Shown: positions 1 through 7,740 of the stretch, one piece after another
Numbering within the stretch: position 1 is the stretch's first letter
Layout of the letters: every line of letters starts with the position of its first letter
NCBI GenBank assembly: GCA_002350765.1
Contig: DEFK01000010.1
Coordinates: forward strand, 1 to 12,524
Length of the DNA: 12,524 nucleotides
Source: Ruminococcaceae bacterium UBA2854
GTDB lineage: Bacteria > Bacillota > Clostridia > Oscillospirales > Acutalibacteraceae
Reading direction: 5' to 3'
The notes under the pieces: model-generated
What the model was told of the DNA's origin: nothing
Seen by the model: only the letters and a program-made list of their open reading frames with translations
Database searches by the model: none
Translations under genes and position numbers: made by a program

Positions 1-21
1 GGGGCTTAGTGCGACAGCCCC
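1..21 (-). terminator. Possible terminator hairpin after the glycosyltransferase gene (cut by window edge)
   Basis: GGGGCT at 1-6 and AGCCCC at 16-21 form a 6-bp GC-rich stem with a 9-nt loop. It lies just downstream of the stop codon (28-30, minus strand) of the glycosyltransferase gene. The T-run expected for a minus-strand intrinsic terminator would fall outside the window, so this is only a suggestion from position and stem composition. Confidence 0.4.
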
Positions 22-27
22 GTAATT

Positions 28-960
28 TTATCTCTTTAATATTTCTTTCGCTATATAAATCGGTCTGTTTTTACTCTGGACATATGTCTTGGCTAAATAC
101 GAGCCGATAATACCGATACAGAAAAGCTGTATTCCTCCGAGCAGGAGTATAAGTCCTACTATAGTGGCGTAGCCGCTTACGGGATCTCCGAAGAAAATCC
201 TCTTAAATACAACTACGATAAGATATATAATCGCGGCGAACGAAGCGGTTATACCTATATATGTAGCGAGCTTCAGCGGCTTAGTCGAGAACGCCGATAT
301 ACCCTCGAAAGCGTATCTTACGAGCTTCGTAAAGCTCCATTTAGTTTCACCCGCGTTTCTTTCCTGAACCTCATAGGGAATATACTTTGTGTTAAAGCCT
401 ATCCAGCTGAAAATACCCTTTGAAAATCTATGGTACTCGCCCATTTCGAGAATAGAATCCGCAACGCCTCGGGTAAAGGTTCTGAAATCGCTCGCGTCGG
501 CGTGGAGCTCTACCTCACTCAGCATATTTATAAGCTTATAGAACGCTGACTTAAATCCCTTCATAACGGAGTTTTCCTTGCGCTTAGCCTGATACGCCGC
601 CACACAGTCATACTCGTATTCGTTCTCGAGAATATCCATCATCTCGAGCACAACCTCGGGACGCTGCTGCATATCCGCGTCGATTAGCGAGATATAGTCG
701 CCCGTCGAGTTCTTTATTCCCGCGTAAATCGCGGATTCCTTACCGAAGTTACGGCTGAACGAAACGACTGTAATATTACTTTCGGTTTTTTCATTATATA
801 GTTTTTTCAGCTTTTCGAGGGTTTTATCGCGGCTGCCGTCGTTTACGAATACAAATTCATAATCGAAATCTTTTCCTTTAAAAGCCTTTACCGTTTCCTC
901 GTAAAAAAGCTCTACGTTATCCTGTTCGTTATAACAAGGAACTACAAGTGATAATTTCAT
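28..960 (-). CDS. Family 2 glycosyltransferase, GtrB/DPM1-like, with two C-terminal membrane helices
   Basis: The 310-residue protein has the GT-A fold signature of bactoprenol (polyprenyl-phosphate) sugar transferases. It has an N-terminal VVPCYNE strand (6-12), NDGS at 40-43, and the metal/nucleotide-binding DAD at 94-96 within DADMQQRPE, which is DADLQDPPE in typical relatives. HADASDFR lies at 153-160 and RFSKGIFSWIGF near 178. Hydrophobic stretches at about 229-252 and 264-290 are the paired C-terminal helices of this subfamily. Such enzymes move a sugar from a nucleotide donor onto a lipid carrier on the cytoplasmic face of the membrane, for later surface glycosylation. The donor and final acceptor cannot be read from the sequence. 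CAGAGGG precedes the ATG by 5 nt, supporting this start. The gene appears to stand alone and is divergent from metF. No flippase (GtrA) or acceptor gene is visible inside the window. The family call is secure; the lipid substrate is inferred. Confidence 0.9.
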   Translation of the reverse strand: MKLSLVVPCYNEQDNVELFYEETVKAFKGKDFDYEFVFVNDGSRDKTLEKLKKLYNEKTESNITVVSFSRNFGKESAIYAGIKNSTGDYISLIDADMQQRPEVVLEMMDILENEYEYDCVAAYQAKRKENSVMKGFKSAFYKLINMLSEVELHADASDFRTFTRGVADSILEMGEYHRFSKGIFSWIGFNTKYIPYEVQERNAGETKWSFTKLVRYAFEGISAFSTKPLKLATYIGITASFAAIIYLIVVVFKRIFFGDPVSGYATIVGLILLLGGIQLFCIGIIGSYLAKTYVQSKNRPIYIAKEILKR

Positions 961-994
961 ATTAATCCCTCTGTTTTTAAAATCATACCACTTT

Positions 995-1022
995 ATTTTA
1001 CCACAAATTAATCTATTGTCAA
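995..1022 (-). promoter_or_regulatory. Sigma-A promoter of the glycosyltransferase gene
   Basis: On the minus strand a perfect TTGACA -35 (1022-1017) is followed by a 16-nt spacer and a TAAAAT -10 (1000-995). The -10 is preceded by TGG, an extended -10 feature. It sits about 35 nt from the start codon. Its -35 touches the left arm of the dyad that also overlaps the metF promoter. Confidence 0.7.
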
Positions 1023-1059
1023 ATCCGATATTTACTAAAAGCGGATTTTATGGTATTAT
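1021..1059 (+). promoter_or_regulatory. metF operon promoter overlapped by an inverted repeat (candidate operator)
   Basis: TTTACT (1031-1036), a 17-nt spacer and TATTAT (1054-1059) with an upstream TGG form a plausible extended -10 sigma-A promoter. AAATCCG (1021-1027) and CGGATTT (1042-1048) are a perfect 7-bp inverted repeat flanking the -35, a position typical of a repressor operator. The implied leader to the metF ATG is only about 25 nt, too short to hold a SAM or cobalamin riboswitch. The regulator that binds is unknown. Confidence 0.55.
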
Positions 1060-1090
1060 TTATTGGAATAATGTTTTAACAGGTGATATT

Positions 1091-1948
1091 ATGAATATTT
1101 TAGATATGTATAAAGAGGATAAAACTCTATTAAGCTTCGAGGTTTTCCCTCCCAAAAAGACCTCGCCTATCGAATCCGTATACGGTGCTTTAGAGGAGCT
1201 TTGCGCTTTAAAGCCCGCCTATATAAGCGTGACCTACGGCGCGGGCGGTACCGAGGCTGATAACACCTGCGCTATCGCCTCAAAAATAAAGAACGACTAC
1301 AATATCGAGGCAATCGCCCACATTACCTGCGTTAACAGCACTAAGGCTGAGGTAGAAAAGGCGCTCGACTCGTTTAAAGAGCACAATATCGAAAACGTCC
1401 TCGCTTTAAGAGGCGATATCGTACCAGGCTCAACGCCTAAAACCGACTTTAAATACGCGAGCGAGCTTACCGACTTTATAAAGAAAAAAGGCGGTTTCCA
1501 TATCGCGGGAGCGTGCTATCCCGAAATCCACCCCGAAGCCAAGGACGAAGTAGCGGATATAATCAACCTTAAAAAGAAGGTTGACGCGGGAGCGGAGTTT
1601 TTAATCTCTCAGCTTTTCTACGATAATAAAAGCTTCTACGAATTCGAAAAGCGTTGCCGTTTAGCGGGAATAAACGTCCCGATTGAGGCTGGAATTATGC
1701 CCGTTATAAACACTAAGCAGATCAGGCGGATGGTATCGCTCTGCGGAGCGTCGCTGCCCGCTAAGTTCGTACGTATTATGAACCGCTACGAAAACAACCC
1801 CGACGCGCTTCGCGACGCGGGTATAGCCTACGCCGTAGACCAGTGCGTTGACCTTATCTCAAGCGGCGTAAGCGGAATACATTTATATACAATGAACAAC
1901 CCCTATGTGGCTAAAAGAATAACGGACGCTGTTAGTAAACTATTATGA
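1091..1948 (+). CDS. metF: 5,10-methylenetetrahydrofolate reductase
   Basis: This 285-residue protein reduces 5,10-methylene-THF to 5-methyl-THF, the methyl donor for the methionine synthase encoded two genes downstream. The flavin-dependent TIM-barrel motifs are present: SFEVFPPK at 15-22 with the catalytic-type Glu17, VTYGAGG at 47-53, HITC at 77-80, LALRGD at 104-109, ISQLFYD at 172-178 (the substrate-binding Gln/Phe motif) and GIMPV at 201-205. Length is close to the usual 280-300. The ATG at 1091 is chosen because AGGTGA lies 4 nt upstream and the protein then begins just before the conserved SFE motif. An in-frame TTG at 1016 would add 25 unlikely residues that run through the promoter. 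The stop overlaps the next start as ATGA, indicating translational coupling. No zinc-finger or MetV-like partner is seen, so the electron donor is unknown. Confidence 0.93.
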   Translation: MNILDMYKEDKTLLSFEVFPPKKTSPIESVYGALEELCALKPAYISVTYGAGGTEADNTCAIASKIKNDYNIEAIAHITCVNSTKAEVEKALDSFKEHNIENVLALRGDIVPGSTPKTDFKYASELTDFIKKKGGFHIAGACYPEIHPEAKDEVADIINLKKKVDAGAEFLISQLFYDNKSFYEFEKRCRLAGINVPIEAGIMPVINTKQIRRMVSLCGASLPAKFVRIMNRYENNPDALRDAGIAYAVDQCVDLISSGVSGIHLYTMNNPYVAKRITDAVSKLL

Positions 1949-2589
1949 TAAAACTTACTGAAATCAACCGCGCGGAAGCCATTAGATATATGGGCGGAAG
2001 CGGGGTTGAGATGAACGAGGCTATGGACGCTCTGCTCAGAAGCTGTGAGAAAGAGCTTCAAAACGCCGCCGCTGTTAAATACCTGTATAAAAAAATCCCG
2101 CTCCAAGACAGCGGGCTTTTAATCGGAAAAGCCGTAAAAAAGCACCTAGAAAACTGCGGGGAAGCGATTATTCTCTGCGCTACAATAGGCGCGAAGGTAG
2201 ATAAACTTATCCGCTCCGCGTCGGTAACGGATATGGCTAAGGCGGTTGTTATAGACGCAATAGCGAGCGCGGCGGTCGAGCAGGTTTGCGAAAAGCTCGA
2301 CGAAATCATTAAAAATGAAAACCCCGATAAATACTTAACTTGGAGATTTTCCCCGGGCTACGGAGATTATCCGATTGAGCTTCAGGAAAAGTTTCTGCAA
2401 ATACTCGACGCTCCGAGGAAAATCGGACTTTGCTCAAACGAAAACTCGCTTTTAACCCCGTCTAAATCCGTAACGGCGATTATCGGCGTAAGCGATACTC
2501 CGCTCGAGAAAAAACGCCTCGGCTGCGCTTACTGCAACCTAAATAAAACCTGTAAATTCAGGAAATCTGGTGAACACTGTGAAATTTAA
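1945..2589 (+). CDS. Stand-alone methionine synthase reactivation (activation-domain) protein with C-terminal Cys cluster
   Basis: The 214-residue protein resembles the C-terminal S-adenosylmethionine-binding activation domain of cobalamin-dependent methionine synthase (Pfam Met_synt_B12 type), here encoded separately. The telling motif is RFSPGYGDYP at 134-143, matching the RxxPGYxxxP SAM-binding segment of MetH. It is followed by LCSNENSLLTPSKSVTAIIG at 162-181. In the full-length enzyme this domain remethylates cobalamin that has oxidised to Co(II), using SAM and an electron. A separate version is known from Thermotoga. Its place between metF and a MetH that lacks the domain strongly supports the role. 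The tail carries four cysteines spaced C-x2-C-x5-C-x8-C (194, 197, 203, 212), absent from the E. coli domain, which could bind Fe-S or zinc. It overlaps metF by 4 nt and metH by about 20 nt. No flavodoxin gene is adjacent, so the electron source is unknown. Confidence 0.82.
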   Translation: MIKLTEINRAEAIRYMGGSGVEMNEAMDALLRSCEKELQNAAAVKYLYKKIPLQDSGLLIGKAVKKHLENCGEAIILCATIGAKVDKLIRSASVTDMAKAVVIDAIASAAVEQVCEKLDEIIKNENPDKYLTWRFSPGYGDYPIELQEKFLQILDAPRKIGLCSNENSLLTPSKSVTAIIGVSDTPLEKKRLGCAYCNLNKTCKFRKSGEHCEI

Positions 2590-4960
2590 CGAACTTTTAA
2601 AACATGATTATATTCTGCTTGACGGCGCTATGGGAACTATGCTCCAGAAAAGCGGGTTGAAGCTCGGCGAAATTCCCGAGGTTCTTAATATTACGAACCC
2701 TGAAATAATAATTGATATTCATAAGCAGTATATTAATTCGGGTGCTCAGATTATAACTACCAATACATTCGGCGCTAATTCCTATAAAATGAAGAACAGC
2801 GGCTACAGCGTAAACGAGCTGATAAAAGCGGCTGTTAATAACGCGCGTAACGCGTCGGACAATAAGGCGCTTGTCGCGCTCGACATCGGTCCTATCGGCC
2901 AGCTTTTAGAGCCCGCGGGCTCGCTCAGCTTCGATACGGCTTACGAGTATTTTAAAGAAGAAATCCTCGCGGGCAAGGACGCCGACCTTATATTCTTCGA
3001 AACCTTTACCGACCTGCTCGAGCTGAAGGCGGGCGTACTCGCCGCTAAAGAAAACAGCGACAAGCCTATCGTCGCCTCGATGACATTCGAAAGCAACGGA
3101 CGCACCTTCGCGGGCGTAAGCGTAGCCTCCGCGGCTATAACCTTAGAGGGCTTAGGCGTAAGCGCTTTAGGCGTTAACTGCTCCTTAGGTCCCGACGAGC
3201 TCGCGCCTATTGTTAAGGAATATACACAGTGGACAAGCCTGCCCGTTTTCGTAAAGCCGAACGCTGGTCTCCCCGATCCCAACAGCAACACCTATAACGT
3301 AAGCGCGGAGGATTTTGCCGAAAGTATGAGCGGTATTATCGACTTCGGCACGGTTAAGCTCGTAGGCGGATGCTGCGGAACTACACCCGAATATATTAAA
3401 GCTCTAAAAAAAGCTATAGATAATAAAAAATACAAAAAAGCGGATTTACAAAAGGACACCGCGGTCTGCTCGGCTACAAACACGGTAGAGATTAATCAAC
3501 CACGTATTATCGGCGAGCGCATAAATCCCACGGGCAAAAAGCTCTTTAAAGAGGCACTCGTTAACAACGACATCGACTATATACTTTCCCAGGCAATCAG
3601 CCAGGTTAACGCGGGCGCGGATATTCTCGACGTAAACGTCGGACTTCCCGAAATAGACGAAAAGGATATGATGGTAAGAGTTATTAAGGCGTTGCAGTCC
3701 GTTGTAGACGTACCGCTTCAAATCGACTCCACCAAGCCCGACGTACTAGAAGCGGCGCTAAGAATATATAACGGCAAGCCGATTATAAACTCCGTTAACG
3801 GCGAGGAAAAATCGCTCAACAATGTTCTCCCGCTCGTTAAGAAATACGGCGCGGCTGTTATAGGACTCACCCTCGATGAAAACGGTATCCCGAAAACCGC
3901 AGAGGGAAGATTCAACATAGCGAAAAAAATAGTAGAACGCGCTAACGCTCTCGGTATACCGTCAAGGGACGTTTATATCGACTGCTTAACGCTGACGGTA
4001 TCGGCGGAACAGGAAGCTTGTACAGAAACGCTTAAAGCGCTCCACAGGGTTAAAACCGAGCTCGGCTGTAAAACCTGTCTCGGCGTAAGCAACATAAGCT
4101 TCGGACTTCCGAACCGTCCGCTTATTAACCATATCTTCCTAACAATGGCGCTTGAGGAGGGCTTGGATTTACCGATTATAAACCCGAACGACGAGCTTAT
4201 GACAGGCTCCGTAAGGGCTTATAAGGTTCTCGCAAATATCGACAAAAACTCCAGGGAGTTTATCGAAAGCTATAACGAGGTTAAGACGGAAGCGCCTAAA
4301 ATAGTAAGCTCGCATACCACTCTCTCCGAGGCGATAATAAACGGATTAAAATGCGAAGCGGCTTCGCTTACCGAAAAAGCGCTCGAGAGCAAGGATGCTA
4401 TGGAAATAGTAAACGGCGAGCTTATCCCCGCGCTCGATAAGGTCGGAGCGGATTTTGAATCTAATAAAATCTTCCTCCCTCAGCTTATCCAGAGCGCTAA
4501 CGTCGCGCAGGTATGCTTCGAGGTTATTAAAAAACACCTCAGTAAAAATAACAACGCTCCCGTCAGCAAGGGTAAAATCATCCTCGCTACGGTAAAGGGC
4601 GATATCCACGACATCGGCAAGAATATCGTAAAGGTTCTTCTCGACAACTACGGCTATACGGTAGTTGATTTAGGACGCGATGTAGCTCCCGAAACCATTA
4701 TCGAAACCGCCGTTAAGCAGGATATAAAGCTTATCGGACTTTCGGCGCTTATGACCACCACGCTTAAAAGTATGGAGGACACGATAGCTCTCGCCAGAAA
4801 AACTCCCGAGCTCCAAAATCCCGACGGAAGCTCTAAATGTATCTTCTTCGTAGGCGGAGCCGTGCTGACAGCCGACTATGCCGAAAAAATCGGCGCGGAC
4901 TATTACTGCAAGGACGCTAAGGAATCGGTAGATACCGCGAAAAAAGTTTTCGGAAACTAA
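2570..4960 (+). CDS. metH: Cobalamin-dependent methionine synthase lacking the reactivation domain
   Basis: The 796-residue protein transfers a methyl group from 5-methyl-THF through cobalamin to homocysteine. Domain order is the homocysteine-binding barrel (about 1-290), with zinc ligands Cys204 (GVNCS) and Cys268/Cys269 (GGCCGTTP). The pterin-binding barrel (about 312-570) starts at RIIGERINPTGKK. A four-helix cap (about 590-660) follows, then the B12-binding Rossmann domain (about 665-796). The GDIHDIG motif places the lower cobalt ligand at His680. E. coli MetH is over 1200 residues; the missing C-terminal activation domain is supplied by the gene just upstream. The GTG at 2570 has AGGA 6 nt before it. 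A second in-frame GTG at 2579 has GGTGA 5 nt before it and could be the true start, giving MKFNELLK. Both overlap the preceding gene, so translation is probably coupled. The product is methionine, feeding SAM synthesis. Confidence 0.93.
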   Translation: MNTVKFNELLKHDYILLDGAMGTMLQKSGLKLGEIPEVLNITNPEIIIDIHKQYINSGAQIITTNTFGANSYKMKNSGYSVNELIKAAVNNARNASDNKALVALDIGPIGQLLEPAGSLSFDTAYEYFKEEILAGKDADLIFFETFTDLLELKAGVLAAKENSDKPIVASMTFESNGRTFAGVSVASAAITLEGLGVSALGVNCSLGPDELAPIVKEYTQWTSLPVFVKPNAGLPDPNSNTYNVSAEDFAESMSGIIDFGTVKLVGGCCGTTPEYIKALKKAIDNKKYKKADLQKDTAVCSATNTVEINQPRIIGERINPTGKKLFKEALVNNDIDYILSQAISQVNAGADILDVNVGLPEIDEKDMMVRVIKALQSVVDVPLQIDSTKPDVLEAALRIYNGKPIINSVNGEEKSLNNVLPLVKKYGAAVIGLTLDENGIPKTAEGRFNIAKKIVERANALGIPSRDVYIDCLTLTVSAEQEACTETLKALHRVKTELGCKTCLGVSNISFGLPNRPLINHIFLTMALEEGLDLPIINPNDELMTGSVRAYKVLANIDKNSREFIESYNEVKTEAPKIVSSHTTLSEAIINGLKCEAASLTEKALESKDAMEIVNGELIPALDKVGADFESNKIFLPQLIQSANVAQVCFEVIKKHLSKNNNAPVSKGKIILATVKGDIHDIGKNIVKVLLDNYGYTVVDLGRDVAPETIIETAVKQDIKLIGLSALMTTTLKSMEDTIALARKTPELQNPDGSSKCIFFVGGAVLTADYAEKIGADYYCKDAKESVDTAKKVFGN

Positions 4961-4990
4961 GCGGCGAGCCGCCGCAGCCAATAACATAAA

Positions 4991-5020
4991 AAAGGTCGAA
5001 AGCAAGCGCTTTCGACCTTT
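4991..5020. terminator. Bidirectional intrinsic terminator between metH and the transglutaminase gene
   Basis: A perfect 13-bp stem (4991-5003 with 5008-5020) closes a 4-nt AAGC loop. On the minus strand it is followed by TTTTTT, a good terminator for the convergent transglutaminase gene. On the plus strand the T-run is short (CCTTTATAATT), so it terminates metH less strongly. Confidence 0.85.
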
Positions 5021-5031
5021 ATAATTGCTGA

Positions 5032-7233
5032 TTATTTTACCGTTACCTTGCATTTAAGCTTAATCTTTCCGTTAGTTTTAACGGTAATAGTTGCCTTTCC
5101 CCTGCCTTTAGCGGTTAACTTACCCGTCGTGCTGACGGACACCGCTCTTTTATTGCTCGATTTAAAGGTAGTACGTCCCGCTTTTCCCTTAACCTTTAGC
5201 TTATAGGTTCTGCCTAAGGGGAGCGACAGCTTGGTTCTATTGAGCTTGGGATTTTTAACGGTCAGCTTTATTTTATAAATATACTTACTGTCCTCAATTT
5301 TTATCGTAGCTTTTCCCTTTTTCTTAGCGGTTATAACTCCCTTTTTGGAAACCGACGCTACGGATTTCTTACTGCTCGTACATTTAATTATCTTTCCCGA
5401 GCCGCTGATACTCGCTTTATACTTTACGTACATAGTCTGTTTTTGGGTAAAAACAGGCTTTGTTTTTTTAGGCGTAGTTTTCTCGGCGCTCGGAACAGGC
5501 ACGGGCTTTTTAATTTCCTCGAAGTGTATTTTATATGTATTGGCGTACACCTCGGCTATACTGTCCTTATAGCCCTTAATCGTAAGATTTACGCAGTTAC
5601 CGAACGCGTTTTTACCGATTTTGGTTACAGTTTCGGGAATCGTTATTTCCTTTAAGGACGAACAGCCGTAGAATGCCGCCGCGTCAATAGTCTTTAGCGT
5701 TGACGGCAGTGTAACGCTTGTTAGATTCGGGCAGTTATAAAACGCCGCGTTTCCGATAGTTGTAATCCCCTCGGGGATAATTACAGATTTAAGATTCTGC
5801 CTGTCGCTGAAAACGTTATCGCCTACAGCAACTACGCTCTTGTCGCCGTACACCTCGGGAATAATAATATTCTCGGAGTCATCGGCAAAGTTCGTCAGAA
5901 ACACACCGTCCTCGGTCTCGTTGAACTCGGTTTTCGGGTCGGTATCTCCCGCGTCGAAATTCTGGTTCATAACATTTTTGTCGATATAATATACAACGTC
6001 CTCGACATTCGGACTTGACTTTACGCTGACATAAAGCTTTGAATCCATATTAAGAGCGAGTCCGAAAACAAGCCCCGAAGCGTTCGAGGGCTTTTTATAA
6101 AGCACGTCGAAATACGACGAATCGTCGGGTCTGTGGCGGTATACACCCTCGTTGTCGTTGTAATAGAAATAGTTTCCGTCGTATGTAATATAACAGTACG
6201 CTCTCTCCCAGAAGGTATCGCTTTTACCCTCGACAGTCCAGCGCGTGGTTATTTTCTCTATCACACGCTCGTTGCCGCTTTGAATATTGCGTTTCATAAA
6301 CGCGCCGTAGACACTGCTTCCGTAGCTTTGGTTCATATAATAGTCATTGCCGTCCACGGTAAAAATAAACGTGTTGACCTTTCTCCACCATACGCTGTCA
6401 TAGCCTTTGTCACCCGCTTTCATCGAGGATATCCAGTCGTGGTGAACTCCGTCCGCCTTTAGCCCCGTATCGCTAATAATACAATAAAGATGCAGAGCTT
6501 GTCCCAGTGTATCGTAGCTCGGGTCGTCATACGTAACGTCAACGTGGTAGTATTTGCCGCCAAGCTTTATTAAAGACCAGGCGTGCTCCATTTTTATACT
6601 CTGGATATAATGCGCCTCTATTCCGATTTTACCGAGAAGATAGTTATACGCGGAGGTATAGCCCTCGCAGACTGCTTCATTTTCGACAAGCGCGCCGTAA
6701 GCTGTTCTTAGGTTCGGATCGGTATTGTAGATATCCATATCATAATGGACGTACTGGCATATCATATCGTGGATATAACGGCATTTATAAACATCGCTCC
6801 AGCTCTCGTCTACTCCCGACAAAATCGCCGCCGCGTTCTTTTCGAGCTCGGCTTTTTTAGCGGGTAACTCATCTTCGTTAAAAATATACATAGGACGCAA
6901 AGAAACGAGTATACCGCTCTCGCTGTCGGAGCTCGACTCGAAGCTGTTGGAATACACGTAGAAAATATCGGGATTTTCAAATACCACGCTGAAAAAAATC
7001 GCGCCTATATCGTCTACCGAAATATTATATCCTCTAAGATTAATATCAGTATTGTAATTCCTCAATTCATCGGCAAGGTATTTAGAAAAATCGGGAAACA
7101 TATTTACAATCTCAAACGGACTGTACTTTTTTAACAGCTCGGAATCCTTATGCACGAAATCGGCGGCGTTAGATGAAAATAAGCTTACGAACAGAACTAC
7201 TGCCGTAATCGCTATAGAAAGCACTCTTTTCAT
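5032..7233 (-). CDS. Secreted transglutaminase-like protein with BspA-type leucine-rich repeats and Ig-like tail
   Basis: The 733-residue protein begins with a signal peptide (MKR, hydrophobic core, SNAAD; cleavage probably near 24-26). A transglutaminase-like cysteine protease core follows, with a visible triad: Cys189 in AVCEGY, His217 in MEHAWS and Asp232 in YHVDVTYDDP. Residues of about 280-430 are Tyr/Asn-rich strands like those of beta-propeller-type extracellular domains. Three BspA-like leucine-rich repeats (about 465-550; pattern TIPxTVTKIGxxAFxxC) come next, then a Pro/Thr linker (about 575-597) and two Lys-rich Ig-like modules to the end. There is no LPXTG or other obvious anchor. 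Such proteins act at the cell surface, with the LRRs in binding and the core in peptide cleavage or cross-linking; the actual substrate is unknown. The ATG at 7233 is chosen because AGGTGA lies 5 nt upstream. A GTG at 7242 overlaps that ribosome binding site and is unlikely. The gene appears monocistronic with its own strong promoter. Confidence 0.87.
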   Translation of the reverse strand: MKRVLSIAITAVVLFVSLFSSNAADFVHKDSELLKKYSPFEIVNMFPDFSKYLADELRNYNTDINLRGYNISVDDIGAIFFSVVFENPDIFYVYSNSFESSSDSESGILVSLRPMYIFNEDELPAKKAELEKNAAAILSGVDESWSDVYKCRYIHDMICQYVHYDMDIYNTDPNLRTAYGALVENEAVCEGYTSAYNYLLGKIGIEAHYIQSIKMEHAWSLIKLGGKYYHVDVTYDDPSYDTLGQALHLYCIISDTGLKADGVHHDWISSMKAGDKGYDSVWWRKVNTFIFTVDGNDYYMNQSYGSSVYGAFMKRNIQSGNERVIEKITTRWTVEGKSDTFWERAYCYITYDGNYFYYNDNEGVYRHRPDDSSYFDVLYKKPSNASGLVFGLALNMDSKLYVSVKSSPNVEDVVYYIDKNVMNQNFDAGDTDPKTEFNETEDGVFLTNFADDSENIIIPEVYGDKSVVAVGDNVFSDRQNLKSVIIPEGITTIGNAAFYNCPNLTSVTLPSTLKTIDAAAFYGCSSLKEITIPETVTKIGKNAFGNCVNLTIKGYKDSIAEVYANTYKIHFEEIKKPVPVPSAEKTTPKKTKPVFTQKQTMYVKYKASISGSGKIIKCTSSKKSVASVSKKGVITAKKKGKATIKIEDSKYIYKIKLTVKNPKLNRTKLSLPLGRTYKLKVKGKAGRTTFKSSNKRAVSVSTTGKLTAKGRGKATITVKTNGKIKLKCKVTVK

Positions 7234-7276
7234 CTTTATCACCTGCCGATTTTAGTTATACTTACAGTTATATATA

Positions 7277-7305
7277 ATTATATTCTTCCTCGGAAAAAAA
7301 GTCAA
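7277..7305 (-). promoter_or_regulatory. Strong sigma-A promoter of the transglutaminase-like gene
   Basis: On the minus strand TTGACT (7305-7300), a 17-nt spacer and a perfect TATAAT (7282-7277) lie about 45 nt before the chosen ATG. The match suggests vegetative expression, unlike the neighbouring sporulation gene. Confidence 0.75.
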
Positions 7306-7332
7306 TAAATAAATAGAAATAGATTGTTTTTA

Positions 7333-7361
7333 GCATTGAAACCCAACCCCTCGCATATAAA
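7333..7361 (+). promoter_or_regulatory. Candidate sigma-E promoter of spoIIID
   Basis: GCATTGA (7333-7339), a 14-nt spacer and CATATAAA (7354-7361) resemble the Bacillus sigma-E -35 (KMATATT) and -10 (CATACAHT) elements. In B. subtilis spoIIID is transcribed by sigma-E in the mother cell. No good sigma-A promoter is visible on this strand. The -35 match is only partial, so this remains tentative. Confidence 0.4.
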
Positions 7362-7370
7362 TAAACAAAC
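7361..7370 (+). promoter_or_regulatory. Candidate SpoIIID-binding box
   Basis: ATAAACAAAC matches every position of the published B. subtilis SpoIIID consensus WWRRACARNY. It lies at the expected transcription start just after the candidate sigma-E -10, which would suit autoregulation. The consensus is degenerate and the DNA is AT-rich, so chance is possible. Confidence 0.35.
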
Positions 7371-7391
7371 CCAGATTTTGGAGGCATATAT

Positions 7392-7661
7392 GTGAAAGGT
7401 ATAGTGGAAGAAAGAGCCGCGATGCTCGGAGAATATATAATAGAGAAAGGCGCCACGGTACGCTCAACAGCTAAAAAATTCGGGATAAGCAAAAGCACGG
7501 TGCATAAAGACGTAAGCCAGCGTTTAAAAAATGTTAACCCCGTACTGTATAAAGAGGTACGGGAAATACTCGAAACGAATAAACGCCAGCGGCATATCCG
7601 CGGAGGTATAGCGACTAAGCATAAATACGAACTGCTTCGAAAAGTAAACAGGGAAAAATAA
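7392..7661 (+). CDS. spoIIID: Sporulation transcription factor SpoIIID
   Basis: The 89-residue DNA-binding protein aligns along most of its length with B. subtilis SpoIIID. Shared features are the N-terminal IVEERAAMLGEYI helix, the helix-turn-helix at about 22-45 with the near-invariant GISKSTVHKDV, the NP..Y.EV.EIL segment, and the basic RHIRGGIATKHKY motif (68-80). SpoIIID acts in the mother cell during endospore formation. It activates or represses many sigma-E genes and helps switch on sigma-K. The GTG at 7392 is the start because GGAGG (7380-7384) lies 7 nt upstream. An ATG two bases earlier is out of frame and stops at once. The gene is monocistronic, convergent with the aldolase gene and closed by a long terminator. 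Its presence indicates a spore-forming Clostridia lineage. Identification is secure. Confidence 0.96.
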   Translation: MKGIVEERAAMLGEYIIEKGATVRSTAKKFGISKSTVHKDVSQRLKNVNPVLYKEVREILETNKRQRHIRGGIATKHKYELLRKVNREK

Positions 7662-7663
7662 TA

Positions 7664-7720
7664 AGGTCGGGAAACAGAGGTTGAATAAACCGTCTGTATT
7701 CCCGACCTGAAGTTTTATTT
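7664..7720. terminator. Bidirectional terminator between spoIIID and fba
   Basis: A 10-bp outer stem (AGGTCGGGAA 7664-7673 with TTCCCGACCT 7699-7708) continues inward with ACAGA/TCTGT and GGTT/AACC pairing broken by single-base bulges. AGTTTTATTT follows on the plus strand and TTATTATTTTT on the minus strand, so it can serve both convergent genes. Confidence 0.85.
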
Positions 7721-7740
7721 AATTGCTAAAGCTAAAAGGA

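Noticed and set aside
1016..1090. Upstream TTG start for metF
   Set aside because: The extra 25 residues are encoded by the promoter region and have no homology; the ATG at 1091 has a good ribosome binding site.
7234..7242. GTG start three codons upstream for the transglutaminase-like gene
   Set aside because: That GTG is part of the AGGTGA ribosome binding site serving the ATG at 7233.
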